NCBI GenBank assembly: GCA_034664125.1
Contig: JAXDIG010000039.1
Location: 1 to 64,000 of the forward strand
Length of the DNA: 64,000 nt
Source of the DNA: JACVRW01 sp034664125
GTDB lineage: Bacteria > Actinomycetota > Thermoleophilia > Solirubrobacterales > Thermoleophilaceae
Direction: 5' to 3'
Below the pieces are notes generated by a model, which had not been told where the DNA came from, ran no database searches, and was given only the letters and a program-made list of their open reading frames with translations. This document shows positions 23,040 through 31,362 of the stretch, piece after piece. The position numbers and the translations under genes are program-made. Within the stretch, counting starts at the first letter, position 1. Every line of letters starts with the position of its first letter.

Positions 23040-23126
23040 GGCAGCAATAAGGGGGGGTGGGCCCCGAACGTCAGGTATAGCCCCCGTTTCGGGGCCCACC
23101 CTCCGGCCGGCCGCCTTTATTGCCGC
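23040..23126. repeat. Large imperfect inverted repeat between LigD-type polymerase and sugar dehydrogenase
   Basis: Arms run from about 23041 to 23070 and 23094 to 23125. GCAATAAGG pairs with CCTTTATTGC and GGGTGGGCCCCGAA pairs with TTCGGGGCCCACCC; the right arm has about 10 extra bases (CCGGCCGGCC type). The intervening 20 bases form the loop. The flanks 22961-22985 are also palindromic G/C runs. It may be a bidirectional terminator for the two converging genes or a mobile palindromic element. Confidence 0.6.
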
Positions 23127-23235
23127 AGTTAGCCGGCCCGAACCCCGGGGCGGGCGGCCGGGGCCTATCGGCGCGCGCGACCTGGCCGCGAACCCGGCCG
23201 GGCGCGCCTTCCTGCAGCGGCGCCTGGGCGAGAGC

Positions 23236-24708
23236 TCAGCGTCTGACGCGGAGCGTCTTGCTGGCCAGCGGCGAGCGGTTGCCGGTGGCGTCGCGAGCGC
23301 GCATGTTCACGCGCACCGACACCTTGCGCCGGCGCTTCAGCGCGTTCTTCAGCGCGCGCCGCGACTTGGTGGTGAGCAGCACCTTCAAGCGGACGCGGTG
23401 CACGCCGTCCACCGGCTTCCCAACCCGGCGCAGGCGGTACTCGCGCTTGCCTACGCGCACCCTGCCGCCGGCCACGATCGAGCAGGCCTCGCTGCAGCGT
23501 ACGTAGGCCACGGCTCCGCGCAGGCGCAGCACGCGCTGGCGGCTCTTGACCCTCGTGCGCAGGACCGGCGCGATCGTGTCGACCGCCGCGGGCGGGATCC
23601 CGACGTCGAGGCGCAGGACCTTGCCCAGCAGCGAGGCCAGGCTCTGAGCGTCGCCTTCCGGGTCGCCCTGCGTGCCGCCGTCGCCGGTGGACAGGTAGAG
23701 GCGACCGTCCGGGCCGAACAGCAGCTGACCGCCGTTGTGGTTCATGGCCGCGTCGTGCTGGATCGTGAGCAGCGGCCGGCGCGTGCCCGGGTCGGCGCGG
23801 TCGGGACCGTCGGCCGTGCGGCGGAACTCGTCCAGCTGGAGGTCGTTGCCCTTGTCGGTGTAGAAGGCGAAGACGCGGCCGCTGGTCGCGTAGTCAGGCG
23901 CGACGGCGAACGCCAGCAGCCCCTGCTCGCCGGTGGTCGACACCAGCGACTTGATGTCGAGGAAGTCGCTCACCTGGCCGCCGGTGCGCACCTTGATCGT
24001 GCCGGTCTTCTCGACGATGAACAGCCGCTCGGTGTCGCCGGGCGCCGCCGCCACGGCAACCGGCTGTGTGAACATGCCGATGCTCGTCAGGGCGAGCGCC
24101 GCGCCGTTCTGGGTGAGGCGGTAGACCGGTCCGCTCAGCGTCGTCGCGTAGAGGTGGCCGGTGCCGTCCTCGCCGAACCCGGACAGCGTGGGGGCGCTCA
24201 CGCCCAGGCCGGTGGCGGAGCCGTTGGACTCCAGCCGGTAGATGCCCGTGTTGAACTTGCCGAACAGGTAGCGCCCGGCGAACCCCGGCAGGTCCGGGTC
24301 GCGCACCACGTAGCCGCCGATCACGACATCGGGGCCGCTCGCGTACGTGTGGACCGGGGGGAAGTAGTTGGACGGGGTGCAGCCGCTCTCCACGGCGTTG
24401 CCGGAGAAGCAGTTCCAGCCCAGGTTCGCGCCGCGGATGCCGGCGGCGGGCAGCTGCGTGACCTCCTCGAAGTCGTTGCCGGAGGCGCTGCCGCCCACGT
24501 CGCCGATCCACATGTCGCCGGTCAGGCGGTCGAACGACCAGCGGTAGGGGTTGCGCATCCCGTAGACGTAGATCTCGCCGCGCGCGCCGGGCGTGCTCAC
24601 GAACGGGTTGTCGGGCGGCACCTGGTACTGCGCATGAGCCGCGGGCGCCAGCGCGCCGGCGAGCACAAGCAGCGTCATCGTCAGTCCCGCAACTGATCGG
24701 TACGGCAT
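23236..24708 (-). CDS. Secreted PQQ-type sugar dehydrogenase with permuted propeller halves
   Basis: A 490-residue exported protein of the glucose/sorbosone dehydrogenase (GSDH) family, which oxidises sugars using PQQ on a six-bladed propeller. After a signal peptide (1-26), residues 28-197 hold what is normally the C-terminal half (VPPDNPF, YGMRNPYRWSFDR, WIGDVGG, GGYVVRDPDLPG, FGEDGTGHLYATT). Residues 198-369 hold the normal N-terminal half (QPVAVAAAPGDTERLFIVE, GEQGLLAFAVAPDY, NHNGGQLLFGPDG, TGDGG, SLLGKVLRLDV). The order is thus circularly permuted. Residues 370-490 are a basic beta-rich add-on (RTRVKSRQRVLRLRG, ARDATGNRSP) like domains on other Thermoleophilia exported proteins. It overlaps the ligase gene by 28 bases. 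Confidence 0.85.
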   Translation of the reverse strand: MPYRSVAGLTMTLLVLAGALAPAAHAQYQVPPDNPFVSTPGARGEIYVYGMRNPYRWSFDRLTGDMWIGDVGGSASGNDFEEVTQLPAAGIRGANLGWNCFSGNAVESGCTPSNYFPPVHTYASGPDVVIGGYVVRDPDLPGFAGRYLFGKFNTGIYRLESNGSATGLGVSAPTLSGFGEDGTGHLYATTLSGPVYRLTQNGAALALTSIGMFTQPVAVAAAPGDTERLFIVEKTGTIKVRTGGQVSDFLDIKSLVSTTGEQGLLAFAVAPDYATSGRVFAFYTDKGNDLQLDEFRRTADGPDRADPGTRRPLLTIQHDAAMNHNGGQLLFGPDGRLYLSTGDGGTQGDPEGDAQSLASLLGKVLRLDVGIPPAAVDTIAPVLRTRVKSRQRVLRLRGAVAYVRCSEACSIVAGGRVRVGKREYRLRRVGKPVDGVHRVRLKVLLTTKSRRALKNALKRRRKVSVRVNMRARDATGNRSPLASKTLRVRR

Positions 24709-25640
24709 TCTCGAGGTTCCTTGTCGGTTCGCCAGCGCAGGAACTTCGCCCCGTGCCGGATGCGCTGGCCGGTGATGTGGTCGAAGGCTATCTCGCAAAC
24801 GAGCTCCGGGCGCAGGCCCTCCCAGACCAGCTCCTCGTCCGACTTCCAGCGGCTCGGCTCGCCGGAGCCGCGCTCGTGGGTGCGGTGGGGCTCGAGCAAC
24901 TCGAGCAGCTCGCGCTTCTGCTTGGCGCGGAAGCTGGACGTATGGCCGATCACGTGCAGCTCCCCGTCGTCGTCGTACATGCCGAGGATCAGGGAGCCGA
25001 CGGTGCCGGGCTCCTTGCCGAAGCGGAAGGCGGCCACCACGGCGTCGGCGGTCCTCACCCGCTTGACCTTGACCATGCCGACCCGCTCGCCCGGGCGGTA
25101 TGGCGCGGACGCCTGCTTGGCGATCACCCCTTCGCCGGTGCCGGCGAGCCACTGCCCCGCGGACTCGGGGTCGGCGGTCGCCGGAGTCAGCTCGACGGGG
25201 TCCGTCACCAGGGCGGCGAGCCGCTCACGCCGCTCCGTGTAGGGCAGCTCCAGCAGCGTGTCGTCGCCCTCGGCGAGCAGGTCGAAGGCCACCAGCTGCG
25301 CCGGCGTCTCCTTGGCCAGCCGCTCCACGCGCGAGGCGGCCGGGTGGATGCGCTGCGAGAGCAGGTCGAACTCCTGGATGCCGTCGACGGTGACCACCAT
25401 CTCACCGTCGAGCACGTACCTCGGCACGGGCAGCGCCAGCGCCTGCTCCACGATCTCCGGGAAGTAGCGGTTCATCGGCTTGCCGTTGCGGCTCTGCAGC
25501 TGCACGTCGTCGCCGTCGCGGAACACGATCGTCCGGAAGCCGTCCCACTTGGGCTCGTAGCACCAGTCGTCGCCGGTGGGCAGCTCGCGCGCGCTCTTGG
25601 CCAGCTGGGGCTGAACCGGAGGAGAGAGCGGCAGGGTCAC
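24681..25640 (-). CDS. ATP-dependent DNA ligase (LigC/LigD ligase-domain type)
   Basis: A 319-residue ATP-dependent ligase: the adenylated lysine is Lys31 in YEPKWDGFR; motif III-like VLDGEMVV, LVAFDLLAEG, motif IV EGVIAKQ, and motif V VKVKRVRTAD follow, then an OB-fold domain (LILGMYDDDGELHVIGHTSS). Size and order match actinobacterial LigC proteins, which act as back-up ligases in repair. The GTG start (25638-25640) overlaps the SDR stop as GTGA. Together with the divergent LigD-type polymerase it gives two of the three end-joining activities as separate genes. Confidence 0.92.
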   Translation of the reverse strand: MTLPLSPPVQPQLAKSARELPTGDDWCYEPKWDGFRTIVFRDGDDVQLQSRNGKPMNRYFPEIVEQALALPVPRYVLDGEMVVTVDGIQEFDLLSQRIHPAASRVERLAKETPAQLVAFDLLAEGDDTLLELPYTERRERLAALVTDPVELTPATADPESAGQWLAGTGEGVIAKQASAPYRPGERVGMVKVKRVRTADAVVAAFRFGKEPGTVGSLILGMYDDDGELHVIGHTSSFRAKQKRELLELLEPHRTHERGSGEPSRWKSDEELVWEGLRPELVCEIAFDHITGQRIRHGAKFLRWRTDKEPRECRTDQLRD

Positions 25641-26365
25641 GGCGCGGCGCTCCGGTTCATGATCCGCCGCAGCAGGACGTCCGCCAACGCCGGCTTCAGC
25701 CCGTGCGCGATGCGCAGCAGGCGGACGGACGAGGGATGGAAGACCTCGCGCTTGTCCTTCTCCACGCCCTCCAGGACCGCCTGTGCGAGCGGCTCCGGCG
25801 GGACGCCGCGCTCGAGCTTGTACCAGTCCGGCATGCGGTCCTTCTCGTGATCGTGCAGCGAGCTGCGGATCTGGCCGGGGTAGACCATCGTCAGGCCCAC
25901 GCCGGTGCCCTTGAGCTCGTGCCGCAGCGCCTCGCCCAACCCGCGCTGGGCGGCCTTGGTCGCGCCGTAGGCCGCCGCTCCGGGGAACGAGCGGATCCCG
26001 GCCCCGGAGGACACGATCACCACGTGACCGCGGCGGCGCTCGAGCATGCCCGGGAGCGCCGCCTTGACCGTGTAGACGGTGCCGAGCCAGTTGACCCGCG
26101 TGAGCTCCTCGATCAGCTCCGTCGGCATCTCCGTGAAGGGCAGGTAGTGCGCGATCCCGGCGTTGGCCACGAGCACGTCTATCTGCCCGAAGCTCTCCAG
26201 CGCGCGCGCGATCGACTCGCGGTCGGCCACGTCGCCCGCCGGCTCGCCCAAGCGCGACACGCGTCCCACCGCGCATCCGCGGCTTTCGAAGGCGTCGGCG
26301 ATCGCGGCGCCGATGCCGCGCGAGGCGCCGGTCACGACCACACGGGTGTCGGGCCCGATCTGCAC
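25637..26365 (-). CDS. Short-chain dehydrogenase/reductase
   Basis: A 242-residue classical SDR with VVVTGASRGIGAAIADAFE (cofactor loop, residues 9-27), NAG in VLVANAGIAHYLP, the catalytic serine in VIVSSGAGI and YxxxK in YGATKAAQRG. The C-terminal helix (SSVRLLRIAHGLKPALADVLLRRIM) is hydrophobic, as in membrane-associated SDRs of lipid metabolism. NADP preference is suggested by the basic residue after TGAS. Substrate unknown. It starts with GTG and lies 35 bases from the divergent DtxR gene; TAGAGT is 8 bases upstream of its start. It is first in an operon with the DNA ligase and probably the sugar dehydrogenase. Confidence 0.88.
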   Translation of the reverse strand: MQIGPDTRVVVTGASRGIGAAIADAFESRGCAVGRVSRLGEPAGDVADRESIARALESFGQIDVLVANAGIAHYLPFTEMPTELIEELTRVNWLGTVYTVKAALPGMLERRRGHVVIVSSGAGIRSFPGAAAYGATKAAQRGLGEALRHELKGTGVGLTMVYPGQIRSSLHDHEKDRMPDWYKLERGVPPEPLAQAVLEGVEKDKREVFHPSSVRLLRIAHGLKPALADVLLRRIMNRSAAP

Positions 26366-26373
26366 AGCGGGCC

Positions 26374-26379
26374 ACTCTA
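26374..26379 (-). promoter_or_regulatory. -10 box of the SDR gene
   Basis: TAGAGT on the minus strand ends 8 bases before the GTG start at 26365, inside the 35-base gap shared with the divergent dtxR-type gene. Confidence 0.4.
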
Positions 26380-26388
26380 GTCGGGCGT

Positions 26389-26394
26389 TAGGAT
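26389..26394 (+). promoter_or_regulatory. -10 box of the DtxR-family gene, leaderless
   Basis: TAGGAT ends 6 bases before the ATG at 26401, the same hexamer and distance as at cbbL. No ribosome-binding site is present. Confidence 0.55.
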
Positions 26395-26400
26395 CAGCCG

Positions 26401-27117
26401 ATGTCCCACGACCAGGCCACCGTCGCCGAGGAGGAGTACCTCCAGATCATCTACTGGCTCCAAGAGGCGGGCCTGCCGATCACGGGCGCCAACATCGCGC
26501 GCGCCATGCAGGTGTCCGCGCCCACCGTGCACGAGATGATCGGGCGGCTCGAGGGCGACGGCTACGTGACGCGAGCCGCGGACAAGAGCCTGAGCTTCAC
26601 CGACAGCGGCCGCGAGCACGCCTCCGGGATCGTCCGCCGCCACCGCCTGATCGAGCGCTTCCTGACCGATGTCTTCGACATCCCCTGGGACCAGGTCCAC
26701 GAGGAAGCGGAGCGGCTGGAGCACTGGATGTCGCCGGTGGTCGAGGAGCGCATGCTGCGCGCCATCGGCGACGCCAAGACCTGCCCGCACGGCCACCCGA
26801 TCTTCGAAGGCGAGCGCGAGCAGGGCGTGCCGCTGGCCGACGTCGAGGAGGGCGCCACCGTGCGCATCCTGCGCTTCGAGAACGAGGCGGAGGACCTGCT
26901 GCACTACCTCAAGGACACGGGCCTGCACCCGGGCCTAAAGGGCAAGCTGAGCCAGTCAGGCGACGACGAGATCGTCATCGAGCAGGCAGACGGCTCCGCC
27001 CACTCGATCACGCGCAGCGTGGCCGAGACGGTTTCCGTGGTCGCCGAGCCCTCGCCGCCCGTGCGGGTGGCGCTGCCCGACCAGCTGGTGCTCGGCAAGG
27101 AGCGCTACGGCCGCTAG
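26401..27117 (+). CDS. DtxR/MntR-family metal-dependent regulator
   Basis: A 238-residue iron- or manganese-sensing repressor. The N-terminal winged helix (about 1-65) includes EEEYLQIIYWLQE, ITGANIARAMQVSAPTVHEMI and GYVTRAADKSLSFTDSG; the metal-binding and dimerisation domain follows with VRRHRLIERFL, HEEAERLEHWMS and CPHGHPIF (near 126-133), and a C-terminal SH3-like (FeoA-type) domain from about 145. The cysteine in TCPHGHPI is as in IdeR/DtxR (Cys102 of DtxR), favouring Fe(II). No iron uptake gene is near, so targets are unknown. The message looks leaderless. Confidence 0.9.
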   Translation: MSHDQATVAEEEYLQIIYWLQEAGLPITGANIARAMQVSAPTVHEMIGRLEGDGYVTRAADKSLSFTDSGREHASGIVRRHRLIERFLTDVFDIPWDQVHEEAERLEHWMSPVVEERMLRAIGDAKTCPHGHPIFEGEREQGVPLADVEEGATVRILRFENEAEDLLHYLKDTGLHPGLKGKLSQSGDDEIVIEQADGSAHSITRSVAETVSVVAEPSPPVRVALPDQLVLGKERYGR

Positions 27118-28061
27118 CGCGGCTGCCACGCCGGGTCGTACGACGCGACGAAGCCGCCGCCGTCGCCGATCTGCGTCGGGGCGATCTCACGCGTGATGGG
27201 GCGGCCGGTGAGGCGCCGCTTGCGTACGGGCAGGTCGAAGCCGTCGAAGGCGAGCCAGCGACCGTCCGGGGACCACGCGGGGTTCGACAGGTACGCGTTC
27301 GAGCCGACTCGCCGCAGTCCCCCGCCGCCGGCGTTGACGATGTAGATGCGGCCGGTGGACCCGGCGAAGGTGAGGTTGGGTGAGGGCCGGATCAGCACCA
27401 CCCGCCGGCCGTTCGGCGACCAGTCGGGCGAAACCCCGGAGGTCACGAAGCGCCGGTGACGGCCGTTGGGGTCGGCGCGGTAGACGTTCCCGTCGCGCAC
27501 GTAGGCGATCTCGTTGCGCGACGACCACACCGGGTCGGCCGCGTCGTACACGATCACCCGGGCGCCGCCGCCGTCCAGCCGCCTGACATAGACGTCGGTG
27601 GTGCCCCGCTCGTTGGCGCCGCTGAAGACGATCCGCCTGCCGTCCGGCGCGAAGGCGGGATTGCCGTCATCCGCCGTGGTCGCCGGGAGCAGCGTGAGGT
27701 CGGAGCCGTCGGCGTCGATCACCGCCAGCCGCTCCCCGGTGTCTACCACGAGGCGCCGGCCGTCGGGGGAGTACGAGGGCGCGTCGTAGGTCGTGCCCGT
27801 GCAGTCCCCGCCGCTCGGTACGGAGTCCGTCAGCTGGCACTCGAGCAGCACGGCCGGCTCGTCCGCTCTCTTCGCCCCCGGCCCGGCGGCGTACAGCCCT
27901 CGGGTGTCGACGATCGGTTGCTGGTCGCCGCTGCTCCCGTTCGAGATGAAGGCGATCGCGCCGTTGTGGCCCGGGAAGGTCGCATGGGCCGGAGCGGCCC
28001 CGGCGAGCAGCGCCAGCGCGATCGAGAGCGCCAGTCCCACGCGCCGGTTAGCCGGAGCCAT
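27114..28061 (-). CDS. Secreted TolB-like beta-propeller protein
   Basis: A 315-residue exported protein with signal peptide (about 1-27) and WD40-like PD40 repeats: SYSPDGRRLVVDTGE, AFAPDGRRIVFSGANE, DWSPNGRRVVLIRPS and AWSPDGRWLAFDGF. These repeats form the beta-propeller seen in TolB and many peptidase-associated proteins. Being in a Gram-positive-like lineage without Tol, it is probably not TolB itself. I start it at the ATG at 28059-28061 rather than the TTG nine bases earlier. It converges with the DtxR gene (4-base overlap) and follows the enoyl-CoA hydratase gene by 39 bases. Confidence 0.82.
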   Translation of the reverse strand: MAPANRRVGLALSIALALLAGAAPAHATFPGHNGAIAFISNGSSGDQQPIVDTRGLYAAGPGAKRADEPAVLLECQLTDSVPSGGDCTGTTYDAPSYSPDGRRLVVDTGERLAVIDADGSDLTLLPATTADDGNPAFAPDGRRIVFSGANERGTTDVYVRRLDGGGARVIVYDAADPVWSSRNEIAYVRDGNVYRADPNGRHRRFVTSGVSPDWSPNGRRVVLIRPSPNLTFAGSTGRIYIVNAGGGGLRRVGSNAYLSNPAWSPDGRWLAFDGFDLPVRKRRLTGRPITREIAPTQIGDGGGFVASYDPAWQPR

Positions 28062-28100
28062 GCGAGTCAAACACCGTCGACGTCTCAGGGTTGCGCTGCG

Positions 28101-28856
28101 TTAGCGCGACCGGCGCTGCGCGAACGCGCGCAGCGCCGCCTTGGCGTCCTCCTCGGCGAACAGGCGCACGCCGTGGTCGGTTTCTCGGTCCATGGCCTCT
28201 CCGAGCAGCGCGCCGAAGCGCTCGTTGAGCATCGCCTTGGTTGCCGCCACCGCGGCCCGCGACGTTTGGGAGAACACCTGGGTCCAGTGCTCGATGCGCG
28301 CGTCCAGCTCCTCCGGGGCCACGAGCTCCGTGGCGAAGCCGTGCTCACGGGCCCAGGCGGCGTCGCGGGGCTCGCCGCTCAGCAGCAGCTCGCGCGCGGC
28401 GCTCTCCCCGAGCACCTCCGGCAACAGCAGCGTGCCCGCGTTGCTCGCCACCAGGCCGATGCCGACCTCGGGCGTCATCAGCAGCACGCGCTCGGTGCAG
28501 AGGCGCAGGTCGCAGCTCGCCGCGAACTCCAGCGCGCCGCCGACGCAGACGCCGTCGACCGCGGCGATCGCCGGCACCGGCGCGGCGAGGACCACCCGGG
28601 TGAGGCGCTGGAAGCCCTCGATGGTCGCCGCCCACGCGGCCGAGTCGGCCTCGATCGCCGCGTGCAGGTCGTCGCCGGCGGAGAAGTGCCCGCCCGCCCC
28701 GCGCAGCACGATGCAGCGCACCTCCGGATCCGCGCCCGCGGCCTCGATGGCGTCGGCGATCGCCGTCATGGTCGCCAGGTCCCAGGCGTTGCGGCGCGCC
28801 TGGCGATCCCAGGTGATCAGCCGGGCGGTGCCCAGCGGAGCGGTCGTGACTGTCAT
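28101..28856 (-). CDS. Enoyl-CoA hydratase/isomerase family protein
   Basis: A 251-residue crotonase-fold enzyme. The oxyanion-hole segment GAGGHFSAGDDLH and the active-site region DGVCVGGALEFAASCDLRLC are present; both catalytic-glutamate positions are kept (GGALEF and MTPEVGIGL). It would hydrate or isomerise an unsaturated acyl-CoA. It starts with ATG overlapping the CoA ligase stop as ATGA and is the last gene of the ureide-type operon, so its substrate is presumably the CoA ester made by that ligase. It could also be a hydrolase or lyase of the same fold. Confidence 0.9.
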   Translation of the reverse strand: MTVTTAPLGTARLITWDRQARRNAWDLATMTAIADAIEAAGADPEVRCIVLRGAGGHFSAGDDLHAAIEADSAAWAATIEGFQRLTRVVLAAPVPAIAAVDGVCVGGALEFAASCDLRLCTERVLLMTPEVGIGLVASNAGTLLLPEVLGESAARELLLSGEPRDAAWAREHGFATELVAPEELDARIEHWTQVFSQTSRAAVAATKAMLNERFGALLGEAMDRETDHGVRLFAEEDAKAALRAFAQRRSR

Positions 28857-30124
28857 GTGGTGCTCTCCCTCCTGAGGGTTTCCACCGCCGCGGGCAGCGC
28901 GTCCCCGCGCGCCGTCCGGTGGACGATGCGGGTCTTGTGCTCCGCCACGGGCAGCGAGCCGGGCGCCAGGCGCGTCACGGCGAACCGTGCCCCGAGCCCC
29001 GCGTGCAGGCGGTCCTCGACGCCGTTCAGGTCGACCTGCGGCGGCGCCTCCACGTACACGCACAGAGGCGGGACGATCGGATCGCCTTCGGCCACCACGC
29101 AGTGGCGCCCCAGCCGCGGCTCGGCCGCCAGCACCGCGCCGATCGCCTGCGGGTAGACGTTCACGGCCTGCACGCGCAGCATGTCGTCACGGCGGCCGTC
29201 GATCCGGATGCGCGGCTCGGTCCGACCGCACGCGCACGGCTCCGTCCACACCCGTGCCAGGTCACCCGAGCGGTAGCGCAGCAGCGGTGAGGCCTCACGG
29301 CGCAGGTGGGTCCACACCAGCTCGCCGGCGGCGCCGTCCTCGAGCTCGACCGAAGCGCCGCTGTCCGGGTCGACCAGCTCGAGCACCGCGTGGCCGTCGA
29401 CCGTGAGGTGCAGGCCCTCGCCCTCGCCGCAGGCCCCGCCCATGGTCGACCACACGTCGCTCATCCCGAACGTGTCGGCAAGCGTGGCTCCCCAGGCCTC
29501 CTCGATCTCCTGACGTACGGCGGCGAGCCCCGCGCCGGGCTCGCCGGCCGTGACGATGTGGCGCAGCCCCAGCTCACGTGGCTCGATGCCCGCCTCGCGC
29601 GCGCGGCCGGCGAGATACGCCGGGAAGGAGAGCGTGCCGAAGATCGCCGTGATCCGCAGGAGCGGGATCAGCTCCAGCAGCCGGCGCGACTGGCCGGTCC
29701 CGACCGGGACGACCGTGGCGCCGCTGGCCTCCAGCGCCATGTGGTCGGCGATGCCGCCCGCGTAGAGCGCGTAGTTGAGGCAGTGGGCGACCACGTCGTC
29801 GGGTCGCAGCCCGGCGATCTGGAACGCCTCCCCGCCGACGGCGCTGTTGGCTTCGTGGTCGGCCTGGGTGAAGCCCACCGCGACCGGCTCGCCGGTGGTG
29901 CCCGAGGTCACGTGCACGCGCACCAGGCTCTCGGGGGGCGCGCACAGGTGCGGGCCGAAGGGCGGCTCGCGCCGCTGGCCGTCGCGCAGGTCGTCCTTGG
30001 TCGTGAACGGCAGGCGCGGAAGGTCGGCGGCGCCGCGAACGTGCTCGCGCAGCCCGCGCAACCGCTCCGCGTAGAAGGAGCTGGACGCCTCCAGGTACCG
30101 CAGCTGGTCCGCGAGGGCGCTCAC
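28853..30124 (-). CDS. Phenylacetate-CoA ligase-like AMP-forming CoA ligase
   Basis: A 423-residue adenylate-forming enzyme of the PaaK branch. The P-loop-like VHVTSGTTGEPVAVGFT (near 70-86), the DTFGMSDVWSTMGG segment, YRSGDLARV and the CACG motif with ARVWTEPCACGRTEPRI match PaaK, as does the C-terminal RDDMLRVQAVNVYPQAI. PaaK-type enzymes activate aryl or aliphatic acids to CoA thioesters. The genes before it (hydantoinase, amidohydrolase) would release an acid; this ligase and the following hydratase could carry it towards beta-oxidation. Substrate unknown. It overlaps both neighbours by 4 bases. Confidence 0.9.
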   Translation of the reverse strand: MSALADQLRYLEASSSFYAERLRGLREHVRGAADLPRLPFTTKDDLRDGQRREPPFGPHLCAPPESLVRVHVTSGTTGEPVAVGFTQADHEANSAVGGEAFQIAGLRPDDVVAHCLNYALYAGGIADHMALEASGATVVPVGTGQSRRLLELIPLLRITAIFGTLSFPAYLAGRAREAGIEPRELGLRHIVTAGEPGAGLAAVRQEIEEAWGATLADTFGMSDVWSTMGGACGEGEGLHLTVDGHAVLELVDPDSGASVELEDGAAGELVWTHLRREASPLLRYRSGDLARVWTEPCACGRTEPRIRIDGRRDDMLRVQAVNVYPQAIGAVLAAEPRLGRHCVVAEGDPIVPPLCVYVEAPPQVDLNGVEDRLHAGLGARFAVTRLAPGSLPVAEHKTRIVHRTARGDALPAAVETLRRESTT

Positions 30125-31362
30125 TTGCGCGCCGGCAGCTCCCCGGCGGCCGCCAGCCCGAGCGTGGCGTCCACCGTGCGGCCGTACGCCTCGATCGCCA
30201 CGCGCAGGTCGGCCTCAGGCGTGTCCTCCTCCTTGGTGTGCGACACCGGCGGCGAGGACGACGAGAAGATCATCACGGTCGGCAGCAGGCGCGCCATCTC
30301 GGCGGCGTCGTGCAGCGGACCGCTCGGGATCGCGGTGTCCCTGCCGCCCGCCTCTACGACGGCCTGGCGAGCCAGGCCGATCAGGCGGTCGTCGAAGGGG
30401 ATCGGAGGGATCGACCAGATGTACCGCAGCTCCACCTCGCAGCCCTGGTCGGCGGCGGCCCGCTCGCAGGCCTCGCGCGCCTCGGCGAGCATCGCGGCGA
30501 GGCCGTCGGGGTCGAGGTGGCGCTGGTCGAGCAGCATCTCGGTCCGGCCGGGGACGGCGGTCACGACGCCCGGCTCGCTGGTCGCCCCGCCGATCGTGCA
30601 GACACCCTCGTGGCGGATGCCGACCTCCTTGATCGCCAGCGCCGCCTGCGACGTCGCCATGAACGAGTCGCGGCGCAGCGCCATCGGCGTGGCGCCGGCG
30701 TGCGCGGTCTGGCCGGTGAAGGCCGCGACGTGGCGCTCGACCCCGAAGGTGCCCAGCACCGCCGCCGCGGGCTCCCCGCGGCTCTCCAGCACGGGCCCCT
30801 GCTCGATGTGCAGCTCGATGTACGCCCGCGCTCCGCGCAGCCGGGCGCCCGACTCGTGGGCGCGCTCCAGGTCCACGTCGTAGCGGGCGACCACCTCCTC
30901 GAGGCGCTCGCCGTCGCGGCTGCGTAGGTCGCGGACCTCGTCCACGTCGAGCGTGCCGGCGCACGCGGACGAGCCGAACAGGCTGCGCCCGAAGCGCGCC
31001 CCCTCCTCGTCGGCCCAGTCCACCAGCCGCAGGCCGACCTCGGGCCGCCCGGCGCCGGCCTGGGTGCGCAGCGCCTCGACAGCGGCGAACACGCCCAGCG
31101 CGCCGTCCAGCCAGCCGCCGGCCGGCACCGAGTCCACGTGCGAGCCGACGACCACGAAGCCCTCCTGCTCGCCCGCGAGCTCGGCCCAGAGGTTGCCCGC
31201 GGCGTCGACCTGGATCTCGACCGGCAGCTCCTCGACCCGCGACCGCAGGAACTCGCGGGCGCGTGCCCACTCGTCGGTCCAGCAGACCCGGCGTGCGCCG
31301 TCCGGCCCGCCGGTGAGGCGCGCGAGCTCGCGCAGGTCCTCGAGGACGCGGTCGGCGTCCAT
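30121..31362 (-). CDS. M20-family amidohydrolase (N-carbamoyl amino acid/beta-ureidopropionase type)
   Basis: A 413-residue M20 zinc amidohydrolase of the allantoate amidohydrolase/N-carbamoyl-L-amino-acid hydrolase group. Metal ligands are in GSHVDSVPAGGWLDGALG, WADEEGARFG, YIELHIEQGPVLE and the C-terminal PPVSHTKEED; GVERHVAAFTGQTAHAGATPM is the dimerisation-domain signature. It would hydrolyse the carbamoyl compound made by the hydantoinase encoded just upstream to an amino acid, ammonia and CO2. The start is the ATG at 31360-31362, overlapping the hydantoinase stop; the longer upstream frame is the antisense-type extension. Confidence 0.92.
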   Translation of the reverse strand: MDADRVLEDLRELARLTGGPDGARRVCWTDEWARAREFLRSRVEELPVEIQVDAAGNLWAELAGEQEGFVVVGSHVDSVPAGGWLDGALGVFAAVEALRTQAGAGRPEVGLRLVDWADEEGARFGRSLFGSSACAGTLDVDEVRDLRSRDGERLEEVVARYDVDLERAHESGARLRGARAYIELHIEQGPVLESRGEPAAAVLGTFGVERHVAAFTGQTAHAGATPMALRRDSFMATSQAALAIKEVGIRHEGVCTIGGATSEPGVVTAVPGRTEMLLDQRHLDPDGLAAMLAEAREACERAAADQGCEVELRYIWSIPPIPFDDRLIGLARQAVVEAGGRDTAIPSGPLHDAAEMARLLPTVMIFSSSSPPVSHTKEEDTPEADLRVAIEAYGRTVDATLGLAAAGELPARK

